Positions 1 through 6,155 of a stretch of 14,571 nt of DNA are shown here, piece after piece. This DNA is from WVWW01 sp041568335. GTDB lineage: Bacteria > Acidobacteriota > Polarisedimenticolia > Polarisedimenticolales > Polarisedimenticolaceae. The translations under genes and the position numbers were made by a program. The DNA lies in assembly GCA_041568335.1 (NCBI GenBank), contig JBFFZZ010000049.1, forward strand, positions 1-14,571, given 5' to 3'. Position 1 is the stretch's first letter. Each line of letters begins with the position of its first letter. The notes below the pieces were generated by a model. That model searched no databases, was not told where the DNA came from, and saw only the letters and a program-made list of their open reading frames with translations.

Positions 1-470
1 ATCAGCTCGTGGTGATCGTCCGTCAGACGCCGTCCCGATACGTCCTCGTAATAGAAATGCGATCCGGCGAAGCTCGTTCGCTTGTCGGTGGCCGCGATGC
101 GTTTCTGCACGTCCAGGGCAGGCAGGTAGAGCCAGCGGTCATCGTCCCGGTCCAGGTGCTTGTGCACCATGAAGGTCGTCCCACGTTCGTCCGACGGCGC
201 GTGGAAATAGACGTAGAACTGCTGGTCCCGATCCTCACCCGGTTCGTCGCGGCGCAGGATGCTGAACTCCTTGACACGCTCGCGGCCCTTGGCGTCCCGG
301 ATCGACATCTTGACGCGCGCCCGGCCGTCGCCGCCCTGATAGTAGGCGACGCGATTGGTCTCCCGGACGATGCGATCGACATCGGGTTGGCCGGCGGCGT
401 CCGCCGGTGTGGCGGCGAGCCAGAACCCGACGAGCACGAACGTCGTGAAAAGAGCGGTTTTTGGTCGCAT
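1..470 (-). other. LolA-like (outer-membrane lipoprotein-sorting type) domain with possible internal start
   Basis: This is the distal part of the same frame as the RND exporter. ATG at 470-468 is preceded by GAGGAG with a 7-base spacer, so it could also be an independent start. The predicted product begins with a basic n-region (MRPK), a hydrophobic core (ALFTTFVLVGFWLA) and an AXA-type site (ADA), then a mature region rich in beta-strand patterns. Features such as FYVYFHAPSDERGTTFMVHK and RWLYLPALDVQKR resemble periplasmic LolA-like proteins that accompany MMPL exporters and are thought to carry hydrophobic ligands across the periplasm. About 156 codons are visible of a family that usually exceeds 230. 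Whether it is made as a separate secreted protein, as part of a fusion, or both, cannot be decided here. Confidence 0.6.
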
Positions 471-3020
471 GGAATGTCTCCTCGAAGGGGTGGAACGAAA
501 GAGGAACTTCTCGAACACGCGAATCAGCGCGGGGAGGATCCACAACGTCGCGAGCCCCGAAACGGCGAGGATCGCGGCGAGGAAGATTCCGACGGTGTTG
601 TAGGGCACGAGCGGTGCGGCCAACAGCGGCGTGAACCCGAGGGCGATCACGATGACGTTGCGTGAGATCGCGCGCGCGGGCTCGGCGAACACCAGCTTTG
701 TCGTCGCGGCCCAGTCACGCTGCTCGGAGTGGATCTCGCGCGCACGCACGAGGAAGTGAATCGCGAAATCGACGGCCAGGCCGAGAGTGAGCGCCGAGAG
801 CACCGCCACCGGCATGTCGTAATCCTTGCCGATCAGACCGGTCACGCCGTAGATCAGCCCGATCGTCAGGGTCAACGGAACCATCGACAGCAGACCCCAG
901 ACCGGCGAGCGCAACAGCAGGCTCATCATCACGAGAACGACGACGAAGCCGCCGAGGAAGGCCTTCAACATCCCCCAGACCATCTTCTCTTGCCAGACGA
1001 CGTTGATGTAGGTCAGGCCGAACCAGTGCGGCTCGAGACCACCGGGCGGTGGGTTGTCGACAAAGAAAGCGTCCGCAACCGCGACGACACGCTCCATGTC
1101 GCGGTTGTCGCCGCTCTTGAGCTGGATCCAGATACTCGTCGAGGCGTAGTCCGGCGTGACGAAGTGCCACAGATCGTCGGGACGGTGGCTGCTCTGATAC
1201 TGCAGGAGCGTCTGCGCAACCGCAGCCGGCGTGTCGGGAATGCGGAACTGCTCGTCGGTCCCGTCGATCAGCTCGCGATGCACCGTCTTGACGATATCGG
1301 CGAGCGAGTTGGACTTCCCGACGACCTCGACCGTAGCCAGGTGTCGCTGAAGCTCCTCGACGTAACGGAGCAGGTCGGGCCGCTTGAACGGCTCGCTGCC
1401 TTCCGGGGACGGCGCGTGCGGCACCGGTGCGGGTGCGAGCTCGACGCCACCGAGACCCGCGGGCAGCGACGGCTCGACGATCGCATGCGCGTCCGCGGCG
1501 GATTCGGAAGCGGGAGCCGGAGGCTCCTCGAGAGGCTCCTCGAGGAGCTCCCCCGGGGGTGTCAGCGCCAGATAGGCCATGTAGGTTCCACCGAAGTGCT
1601 CGTTCAGCACGCGATCCGCCTCGCGGATCGGGTGGGACGCCTTGAACCAACGCGTCGGATTGTCATTGATCTCGATCCGCGAGATGCCGTAGCCGGCAAC
1701 GGCGACCGCAATCAGGGACGCGACGAGAATCCAGCGCGCACGCCGGTAGGTCGTTTCCCCGATCCAGGCGAGGATGCGGGAAAGACCCACGCCCCTGCTG
1801 CCGGATTCGACGTGCCCGAAGTTCTTCAACGAACGCTCGGGGATGAACATCACGTAGGCCGGGATGACGGTGATCGTCAGGAACCAGGCCACGAGGATGC
1901 CGAACGCGACGAAGACGCCGAACACCTGCACGGGTGGAATCGGGGTCAGCGCCAGCGAGGCGAATCCGGCCGCCGATGTCAAGGAGGTGTAGAGCATCGG
2001 CCGGAACAAGGTTCGGATCACCTCCTGAATCGTCCTCTGCCGATCTCGGATTCGGGGGTATCGATCGAAGAACTCCGAAAGGATGTGGATCGAGTCCAGC
2101 ACCGCGATCGGCATGATGAAGATCGGGATCATCGAGCTCATGATGTGGATCGTCTGTCCCGTGACGATCAGCAGGGCCATGGTGATGACCACCGAGACCA
2201 TGGCGACGATCATCGGCGAGATCACCAGCACGAGCTTGCGGAAGAACCAGAGCATCAGCACGAAGATGACCAGCATCGCGAGCGGCGCGGAGACCGCCAT
2301 CTGGATGAACATCTCGACACCGAAGGTGTCCTCGGCGACGGGCAGTCCGGTGATGAAGTAACGCTCGTCACCGTCGAACCCGGCGATCCGCTCGCGTAGC
2401 CGCGTGTAAACGTTGTGGCTGAGGTCCTTCGAGGTCAGCGGAAGGTAGAGCGCGATCGCCTTTCCGTCCTCCGAGACCAACGTCCCCTCGAGGAACGGGA
2501 TGCGACGCGCTTTCTCACGGATGGCCAGCGCTTCGTCGCGCGTCCTGGGTGGCGCGTTCATCAGCCATTCGAAGCGTACCGTGCCGGGGCCGGCCTGCTC
2601 GATGTTGTCCACGGTCGTGGGCGCGATCAGGTCGACCTCGACGACGCCTGCGTCCGGGTCGGTGACCCCGATTTTCTCGCCACGCAACGTGCGCGCGAAG
2701 TCCGTGAGCTCCCGGACGCGCGCCAGGGACGCCGGATTGAACACACCGTCGGGATGCTCCTCGTTGACGATGCCCAGCACGACCATGTCGTGCAGATCGA
2801 GGGCTTCTTTCATCCGATGGTGAAAGACCCGTACGGCCTCGTTCTCGTCGAGCATGTTCTCGGGATCGGTGTCGATGGCGACGGGATGGAGCGAGGGGAA
2901 CGCGGAGGGCCAGATCGTGGGCAGCGCAGCGAAGGCGGCCAGCACCAGAGCCACGGCGGCCATCGAGCCCATGGTCAGCCACGGGTGGCGCGTCGTGAAG
3001 TTCGTCAACAGGGATGCCAT
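1..3020 (-). CDS. RND/MMPL-family exporter fused in frame to a LolA-like domain (3' end outside window)
   Basis: The frame opens at ATG 3020-3018 and stays open to the window edge (1006 codons plus 2 bases). Codons 1-850 form an RND/MMPL transporter. TM1 is near residues 15-35, followed by a periplasmic loop. TM2-6 lie around 242-391, with the family-like stretches TSAAGFASLAL and FGVFVAFGI. TM7 is near 428-448, followed by a second loop, and TM8-12 lie near 685-840 with the hallmark LGLAVDFAIHFLVRARE. The second loop contains a Pro/Glu/Ala-rich insert (about 489-545). Without any stop, codon 851 (Met) begins a signal-like hydrophobic segment with an ADA-A cleavage-type end, then a LolA-like domain (WLYLPALDVQKR). 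RND proteins of this group export lipids or hydrophobic molecules by proton-motive force; the substrate here is unknown. In relatives the LolA-like partner is normally a separate downstream gene. GGAGG lies about 10 bases before the start. Confidence 0.85.
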   Translation of the reverse strand, partial: MASLLTNFTTRHPWLTMGSMAAVALVLAAFAALPTIWPSAFPSLHPVAIDTDPENMLDENEAVRVFHHRMKEALDLHDMVVLGIVNEEHPDGVFNPASLARVRELTDFARTLRGEKIGVTDPDAGVVEVDLIAPTTVDNIEQAGPGTVRFEWLMNAPPRTRDEALAIREKARRIPFLEGTLVSEDGKAIALYLPLTSKDLSHNVYTRLRERIAGFDGDERYFITGLPVAEDTFGVEMFIQMAVSAPLAMLVIFVLMLWFFRKLVLVISPMIVAMVSVVITMALLIVTGQTIHIMSSMIPIFIMPIAVLDSIHILSEFFDRYPRIRDRQRTIQEVIRTLFRPMLYTSLTSAAGFASLALTPIPPVQVFGVFVAFGILVAWFLTITVIPAYVMFIPERSLKNFGHVESGSRGVGLSRILAWIGETTYRRARWILVASLIAVAVAGYGISRIEINDNPTRWFKASHPIREADRVLNEHFGGTYMAYLALTPPGELLEEPLEEPPAPASESAADAHAIVEPSLPAGLGGVELAPAPVPHAPSPEGSEPFKRPDLLRYVEELQRHLATVEVVGKSNSLADIVKTVHRELIDGTDEQFRIPDTPAAVAQTLLQYQSSHRPDDLWHFVTPDYASTSIWIQLKSGDNRDMERVVAVADAFFVDNPPPGGLEPHWFGLTYINVVWQEKMVWGMLKAFLGGFVVVLVMMSLLLRSPVWGLLSMVPLTLTIGLIYGVTGLIGKDYDMPVAVLSALTLGLAVDFAIHFLVRAREIHSEQRDWAATTKLVFAEPARAISRNVIVIALGFTPLLAAPLVPYNTVGIFLAAILAVSGLATLWILPALIRVFEKFLFRSTPSRRHSMRPKTALFTTFVLVGFWLAATPADAAGQPDVDRIVRETNRVAYYQGGDGRARVKMSIRDAKGRERVKEFSILRRDEPGEDRDQQFYVYFHAPSDERGTTFMVHKHLDRDDDRWLYLPALDVQKRIAATDKRTSFAGSHFYYEDVSGRRLTDDHHEL
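1521..1544. repeat. 12-bp tandem duplication inside the RND gene
   Basis: The unit AGGCTCCTCGAG occurs twice head to tail. On the coding strand it encodes LEEP-LEEP at the start of the low-complexity Pro/Glu/Ala insert in the second periplasmic loop. The 12-bp length keeps the frame. It looks like a recent slippage duplication in a tolerant linker. Confidence 0.85.
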
Positions 3021-3101
3021 GCCTCGATGTTCCTCCGTAAGGTGGGGCGGTACCGGCCGCCTTCACCTTCTTGGATGCACCGGAGGCCGCGGAGGATACA
3101 G

Positions 3102-3134
3102 AACAAAATTTCCTTTTTTTGAAGGTCTTTTCGG
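3102..3134 (-). promoter_or_regulatory. Conserved upstream box, copy A (before RND gene)
   Basis: An AT-rich island in a GC-rich region. On the minus strand it reads approximately CCGAAAAG, a short gap, then CAAAAAAAGGAAATTTTGTT. It lies 81 bp upstream of the RND start. A closely matching box (CAAGAAAGGCAGTTTTGTT) lies 78 bp upstream of the pirin start at 5220. TTCAAA and TGTATC with a 17-bp gap could form a weak sigma-70 promoter in this copy, but the second copy lacks an equivalent -10. Function is unknown: operator, leader element or short coding element. Confidence 0.4.
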
Positions 3135-3191
3135 GGTGGTTTCGGGATTCCGTGAGGCACGGGACGGCGCCCGGGTGCTACGGTTCAGCGG

Positions 3192-3806
3192 ATGGACACC
3201 GCCGAGGCCGACGCACGCCTGCTCGATGCGATCCGCCGGGACGACCCGACGGCGTTCGAGACGTTCGTGCGCCGCTATGGCGGCCGCATCCTCGGCTTCG
3301 GTATGCACGTGTGCGGCGAGCAGGAGGCGGCCAAGGATGTCGCACAGGAAACGTTGCTCCAGGCGTTTCAGTCCCTGAAGGACGTGCAGGAACCGAAGGC
3401 GCTCCGATCCTGGCTCTACCGGGTTGTGTCGAACGCCTGCCTGATGCGCCGCCGGAAGAAGAAATACGAGCCCAAACGCGAGCTGTCGTTGGAGGAGCTC
3501 ATGCCGAGCGGTCCGGCAGAGGCGGGCATCGAGATCCCCGACGCGCGGGCGCTTCCCGACGACGAGGCCGTCCGCGAAGAGGTCCGCGAAGCCGTCCACG
3601 CCGGGATCCGCGAGCTGCCCATCGATTACGGTGTGGTGCTGTTACTGCGGGACATCGAGCAGCTTTCGACGCGCGAAACCGCCGAGGCGCTCGGACTCAA
3701 CGCGAGCACGGTCAAGATGCGGTTGCACCGTGGACGGTTGATGCTGCGCCGGGTGCTGGCCGAACGACTCGGGAGAACCGCCGCGGACGCCGGAGGAGCT
3801 TCATGA
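3192..3806 (+). CDS. ECF-family RNA polymerase sigma factor (RpoE-like)
   Basis: 204 residues, a normal ECF length. Region sigma-2 is at about residues 10-85 (FETFVRRYGGRILGFG, then EAAKDVAQETLLQAFQ, the -10-binding and core-binding part). A charged linker rich in Lys/Arg (RRRKKKYEPKRE) follows. Region sigma-4 is at about 140-190, with IRELPIDYGVVLLLRD and the helix-turn-helix LSTRETAEALGLNASTVKMRLHRGR. It directs RNA polymerase to a dedicated promoter set, presumably under control of the overlapping anti-sigma factor. The stop TGA overlaps the next start as ATGA, implying translational coupling. The chosen ATG has no strong ribosome binding site (TTCAGCGG precedes it), but no better start exists. 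Its target promoters and inducer are not visible here. Confidence 0.93.
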   Translation: MDTAEADARLLDAIRRDDPTAFETFVRRYGGRILGFGMHVCGEQEAAKDVAQETLLQAFQSLKDVQEPKALRSWLYRVVSNACLMRRRKKKYEPKRELSLEELMPSGPAEAGIEIPDARALPDDEAVREEVREAVHAGIRELPIDYGVVLLLRDIEQLSTRETAEALGLNASTVKMRLHRGRLMLRRVLAERLGRTAADAGGAS

Positions 3807-4066
3807 GCCACGGCCACGGTCGTGACTCGGAAAGCTGCCGCGAGATGTTCGCGCGGCTGTCGGAGTACATGGACGGCGAGCTCGACCCGGAGATCTGCTC
3901 GAGCATCGACGACCACATGGAGGACTGCCCGCCCTGCCGGGCCTTCCTCGAATCCCTGCGCCGGACCGTGAGCTTGTCGCGAGAACTCCCGAAGCTGGAG
4001 ATTCCCGAGGAGATGGTCCGCGAGCTGGTGGACGCCTACAAGAAGATGCAATCCGGCCGGCCGTGA
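3803..4066 (+). CDS. Zinc-binding anti-sigma factor (ZAS / zf-HC2 type)
   Basis: 87 residues. The motif His38-x3-Cys42-x2-Cys45 (DDHMEDCPPC) is the ZAS zinc signature of anti-sigma factors such as RsrA and ChrR, in which zinc or a disulphide switch controls release of the sigma factor. Further Cys residues at 12 and 32 could take part in zinc binding or redox switching. There is no transmembrane segment, so it should be cytoplasmic rather than a sensor of the envelope. The start overlaps the sigma stop by 4 bp (ATGA), and GGAGGAG lies just upstream, so roughly stoichiometric synthesis with the sigma factor is expected. The C-terminal part (EIPEEMVRELVDAYKKMQ) is helical and probably contacts the sigma factor. 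A redox or metal signal is inference from the family. Confidence 0.88.
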   Translation: MSHGHGRDSESCREMFARLSEYMDGELDPEICSSIDDHMEDCPPCRAFLESLRRTVSLSRELPKLEIPEEMVRELVDAYKKMQSGRP

Positions 4067-4139
4067 GCTTTCTTGTGACCCTCCGACTCGTTCCTGCATC
4101 CCTCCTTACGAGACTCATCTCGACAAAGGAGGCTTCGGC

Positions 4140-4331
4140 ATGGTTGTCAATGATTGGCTGCGATTGATCGCGGGAACGCTCGTCCTGCTGTCGGTCGGCC
4201 TTGGGCTCGCCGTGTCCCCGTGGTTCTTCGCCTTCACGGCGTTCGTCGGGCTCAACCTGCTGCAGTCCGGCCTGACGCACTGGTGCCCGATGATGGCGAT
4301 CCTCGAGAAGGCAGGCGTCAAGTCCGGATGA
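4140..4331 (+). CDS. DUF2892 / YgaP-like small inner-membrane protein
   Basis: 63 residues with two hydrophobic segments (about 5-25 and 27-45) and the characteristic tail GLNLLQSGLTHWCPMM followed by LEKAGVK. This matches the DUF2892 family, which includes the membrane part of the rhodanese YgaP. It has a single Cys in the HWCP motif. A strong AAAGGAGG site precedes the ATG with a short spacer, so it is translated independently although it probably shares the transcript of the sigma/anti-sigma pair, 73 bp upstream. Its last 14 bp overlap the 3' end of the convergent pirin gene. The family's role is unsettled; links to sulfur or redox handling are inferred from rhodanese fusions. Its place behind a zinc/redox anti-sigma factor hints that it is part of the same response. 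Confidence 0.85.
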   Translation: MVVNDWLRLIAGTLVLLSVGLGLAVSPWFFAFTAFVGLNLLQSGLTHWCPMMAILEKAGVKSG

Positions 4332-5220
4332 ACGTCCCGTCGCGCAGCTCGCGGTAGGCCTGGCGCAGCTCCTCGTCGGTGTTCATCACGATCGGGCCGC
4401 GCCAGGCGACCGGTTCCTCGATCGGCTTCCCGGAGACGAAGAGGAAGCGGATGCCCCGTTCTCCGGCCCGCACCACGATCTCATCGCCGCGGTCGAACAG
4501 GATCAACGAGCGATTGCCGGCCTCATCGGGCCGCACGTACCGTTCGACGCCGCCGGTCTCCGTGCGCACGGCCTGTGGATCGGAAGCATCCACGAAGTTG
4601 CCGGAGCCCTCGAAGACGTAGGCGAACGCGGTATTGCTCGGCGCAACGGGCAACCGGCGGCGTCGACCGGGTGGAACGCTCACGTCGAGGAACCGCGGAT
4701 CGGCGGCCACTCCGTCGACCGGTCCGGTCTTGCCCCAGAAGTCGCCGCAGATGACCCGAACCGACGTGCCATCGTCCTCGATCACTTCCGGGATCTCGTC
4801 GGCCTCGACGTCCTGGTAACGCGGAGCGGTCATCTTCAGGGAGGACGGCAGGTTGGCCCAGAGCTGGAACCCCTCCATGCGGCCATCGCGGTCGCCGGTG
4901 GGCATCTCCTGATGCACGATCCCGCTTCCCGCCGTCATCCACTGGGCGGTGCCGGCGCCGAGCACACCCCGGTTACCCAGGCTGTCGCCATGTTCCACGG
5001 ATCCCGACAGGACGTAGGTGATCGTCTCGATCCCGCGGTGCGGATGCCAGGGGAAGCCCTGCAGGTAATCCTGCGGCCGGTCGTTGCGGAAGTCGTCGAG
5101 CAACAGGAAGGGATCGTGGTCGGTGGGGTTGCCGAACCCGAAGGCGCGGTGCAACCGCACCCCGGCCCCCTCGATCGTGGGCTGTGCGCGGGTGAAGGCC
5201 TTGACGGGGCGAATGGACAT
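4318..5220 (-). CDS. Pirin family protein (cupin, quercetinase-like)
   Basis: 300 residues, typical for pirins. The N-terminal cupin carries the metal ligands in the usual places: His59 and His61 in WHPHRGIETITYVLSG, His103 and Glu105 in GSGIVHQEMP. HGDSLGN and GFQLWANLP are further family signatures. A second cupin-like half (about 165-290) lacks metal ligands, as usual. Known members bind Fe(II) or similar metals; some oxidise quercetin, others act as transcription cofactors or respond to redox stress. The actual substrate cannot be read from sequence. The gene stands alone on the minus strand and overlaps the DUF2892 gene by 14 bp tail-to-tail. The ribosome binding site is weak (GAGC). A conserved box 78 bp upstream is shared with the RND gene. 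Confidence 0.95.
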   Translation of the reverse strand: MSIRPVKAFTRAQPTIEGAGVRLHRAFGFGNPTDHDPFLLLDDFRNDRPQDYLQGFPWHPHRGIETITYVLSGSVEHGDSLGNRGVLGAGTAQWMTAGSGIVHQEMPTGDRDGRMEGFQLWANLPSSLKMTAPRYQDVEADEIPEVIEDDGTSVRVICGDFWGKTGPVDGVAADPRFLDVSVPPGRRRRLPVAPSNTAFAYVFEGSGNFVDASDPQAVRTETGGVERYVRPDEAGNRSLILFDRGDEIVVRAGERGIRFLFVSGKPIEEPVAWRGPIVMNTDEELRQAYRELRDGTFIRT

Positions 5221-5298
5221 CGGTAGCTCGGCTTTTCAATAGATCGGGGCGGAGCGTTTCAATATACCTTCAGGAATTTGCCTCCCACGAGAGCGCCA

Positions 5299-5328
5299 AA
5301 CAAAACTGCCTTTCTTGGGCTTTTTGGG
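5299..5328 (-). promoter_or_regulatory. Conserved upstream box, copy B (before pirin gene)
   Basis: On the minus strand it reads CCCAAAAAG, a short gap, then CAAGAAAGGCAGTTTTGTT, closely matching the box before the RND gene. It ends 78 bp before the pirin ATG, against 81 bp in the other copy. A small inverted repeat (GCC...GGC) precedes the T-rich stretch, so a leader or attenuator role is possible as well as protein binding. Between this box and the pirin start lie GAAGGT and CGCCCC, which also recur in the same order downstream of copy A. Confidence 0.4.
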
Positions 5329-5448
5329 CCTGTCTGTCCCGCAGTAGGGCAGGACGCCCCGGGGAGGACTCCGTTGGCTCCTTTGTCGGCGACCCTGGAC
5401 CGCCGGCCTCGCGGCTGTGGCCGGTTCCAGATACTCTTCAAGAACGGC

Positions 5449-5476
5449 TTGACGGTCCGTAAATACGCCGTATAAG
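5449..5476 (+). promoter_or_regulatory. Sigma-70-type promoter with an internal palindrome, upstream of the small secreted protein
   Basis: TTGACG (5449-5454) and TATAAG (5471-5476) are separated by 16 bp, each one base from consensus. The 11-bp palindrome ATACG-C-CGTAT (5463-5473) lies across the spacer and the first half of the -10 element, where a bound repressor would block polymerase. CCGTAT recurs at 5555-5560 and 5575-5580 in the leader. A start point near 5483 would give an untranslated leader of about 120 bases before 5602. The rest of the 5221-5601 region shows no gene and no riboswitch class I recognise. Confidence 0.5.
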
Positions 5477-5601
5477 TAGGAAACTCTGGCTGCGCGGCGC
5501 CCTCCGCGCTCACGGGGCTCTTGGGCATGGACAACCGCGTTGACTCGGCGACGGCCGTATGACGACTGTAAAGACCGTATAGTCTGGGGGAGGCAAGACG
5601 A

Positions 5602-6093
5602 ATGGCAATAAGCAAGCGAATCGGCACGATGGCGGCGGTGGCCTTGTGTTGGATGCTCGTCACGCCCACGATGGCGGCGAGTGACATCACCGTCGGCGAA
5701 TTCGTGCAACGTTTGGCAATCGCCAAAGGACTGGCCGGCACCGATGCAACGGTCGCGAGCAACTCTTTGCGCGGGATCGGAGTTCGGTTGCCCAGCGGCC
5801 TGGATCATGGCAGTCACTTGACCGAAGGCACCGTCGCGGAGATTTCGCGCGCGGTCGGCCTGATGGTTCGCACGAGCAACCCGGAGAACGCTTTCAGCAG
5901 CCAGCAGACGGACACGTTCTTCGTCAACTTCAAGGATGACCTCGCCGGCGACGGTATGCGCAGTCACACCAACCCGGGCGGGGGCAGCGGCCCCGGCAAT
6001 GGTCAGTCGGGCCCGCCGTTCGACCCCTTTACCAAGGGCAAGCACGGCAAGGGTAAAGGCAAGGGCGTCTTCACGCCGACCGAACCCGAATAA
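5602..6093 (+). CDS. Small secreted protein of unknown function with Gly/Lys-rich tail
   Basis: 163 residues. A signal peptide is clear: basic start (MAISKR), hydrophobic core, and a likely cleavage after TMAA near residue 27. The mature part begins DITVGEFVQRLAIAKGL, then RGIGVRLPSGLDHGSHLTEG and a helical stretch EISRAVGLMVRTSNP. The pattern of a start Thr-x-Gly-Glu-Phe helix followed by a second helix loosely recalls SLH-like or small helical secreted domains, but I do not recognise a named family. The last 50 residues are low complexity: Gly/Pro/Ser-rich, then alternating Gly-Lys (KGKHGKGKGKG), strongly basic. GGGAGG lies 7-8 bases before ATG. It has its own promoter and a strong terminator, so it is probably monocistronic. 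Confidence 0.8.
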   Translation: MAISKRIGTMAAVALCWMLVTPTMAASDITVGEFVQRLAIAKGLAGTDATVASNSLRGIGVRLPSGLDHGSHLTEGTVAEISRAVGLMVRTSNPENAFSSQQTDTFFVNFKDDLAGDGMRSHTNPGGGSGPGNGQSGPPFDPFTKGKHGKGKGKGVFTPTEPE

Positions 6094-6119
6094 GATCCGA
6101 TCGATCTCAACCAAGAAAG

Positions 6120-6152
6120 CCGCCATCGTTCGCGATGGCGGTTTTTGTTTTT
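6120..6152 (+). terminator. Rho-independent terminator, probably bidirectional
   Basis: A perfect 9-bp stem (CCGCCATCG / CGATGGCGG) closes a TTCG tetraloop and is followed by TTTTTGTTTTT. It lies 26 bases after the stop of the small secreted protein. On the minus strand the same stem is followed by CTTTCTT, so it can also end transcripts of the opposing beta-propeller gene, whose stop codon is at 6156-6158. Confidence 0.93.
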
Positions 6153-6155
6153 GAG

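Noticed and set aside
729..2399. Long plus-strand frame (556 codons) opposite the RND gene
   Set aside because: It is rich in Arg, Asp, His and Gln with no recognisable domain, and mirrors the codon bias of the RND gene on the other strand. A shadow frame.
5540..5545. TTGACT as a second promoter for the small secreted protein
   Set aside because: No acceptable -10 at 16-18 bp; the nearest TATAGT (5578) is 32 bp away.
5483..5601. Possible riboswitch in the 120-base leader of the small secreted protein
   Set aside because: I looked for core motifs of cyclic-di-GMP, TPP, cobalamin, glycine and fluoride classes and saw none.
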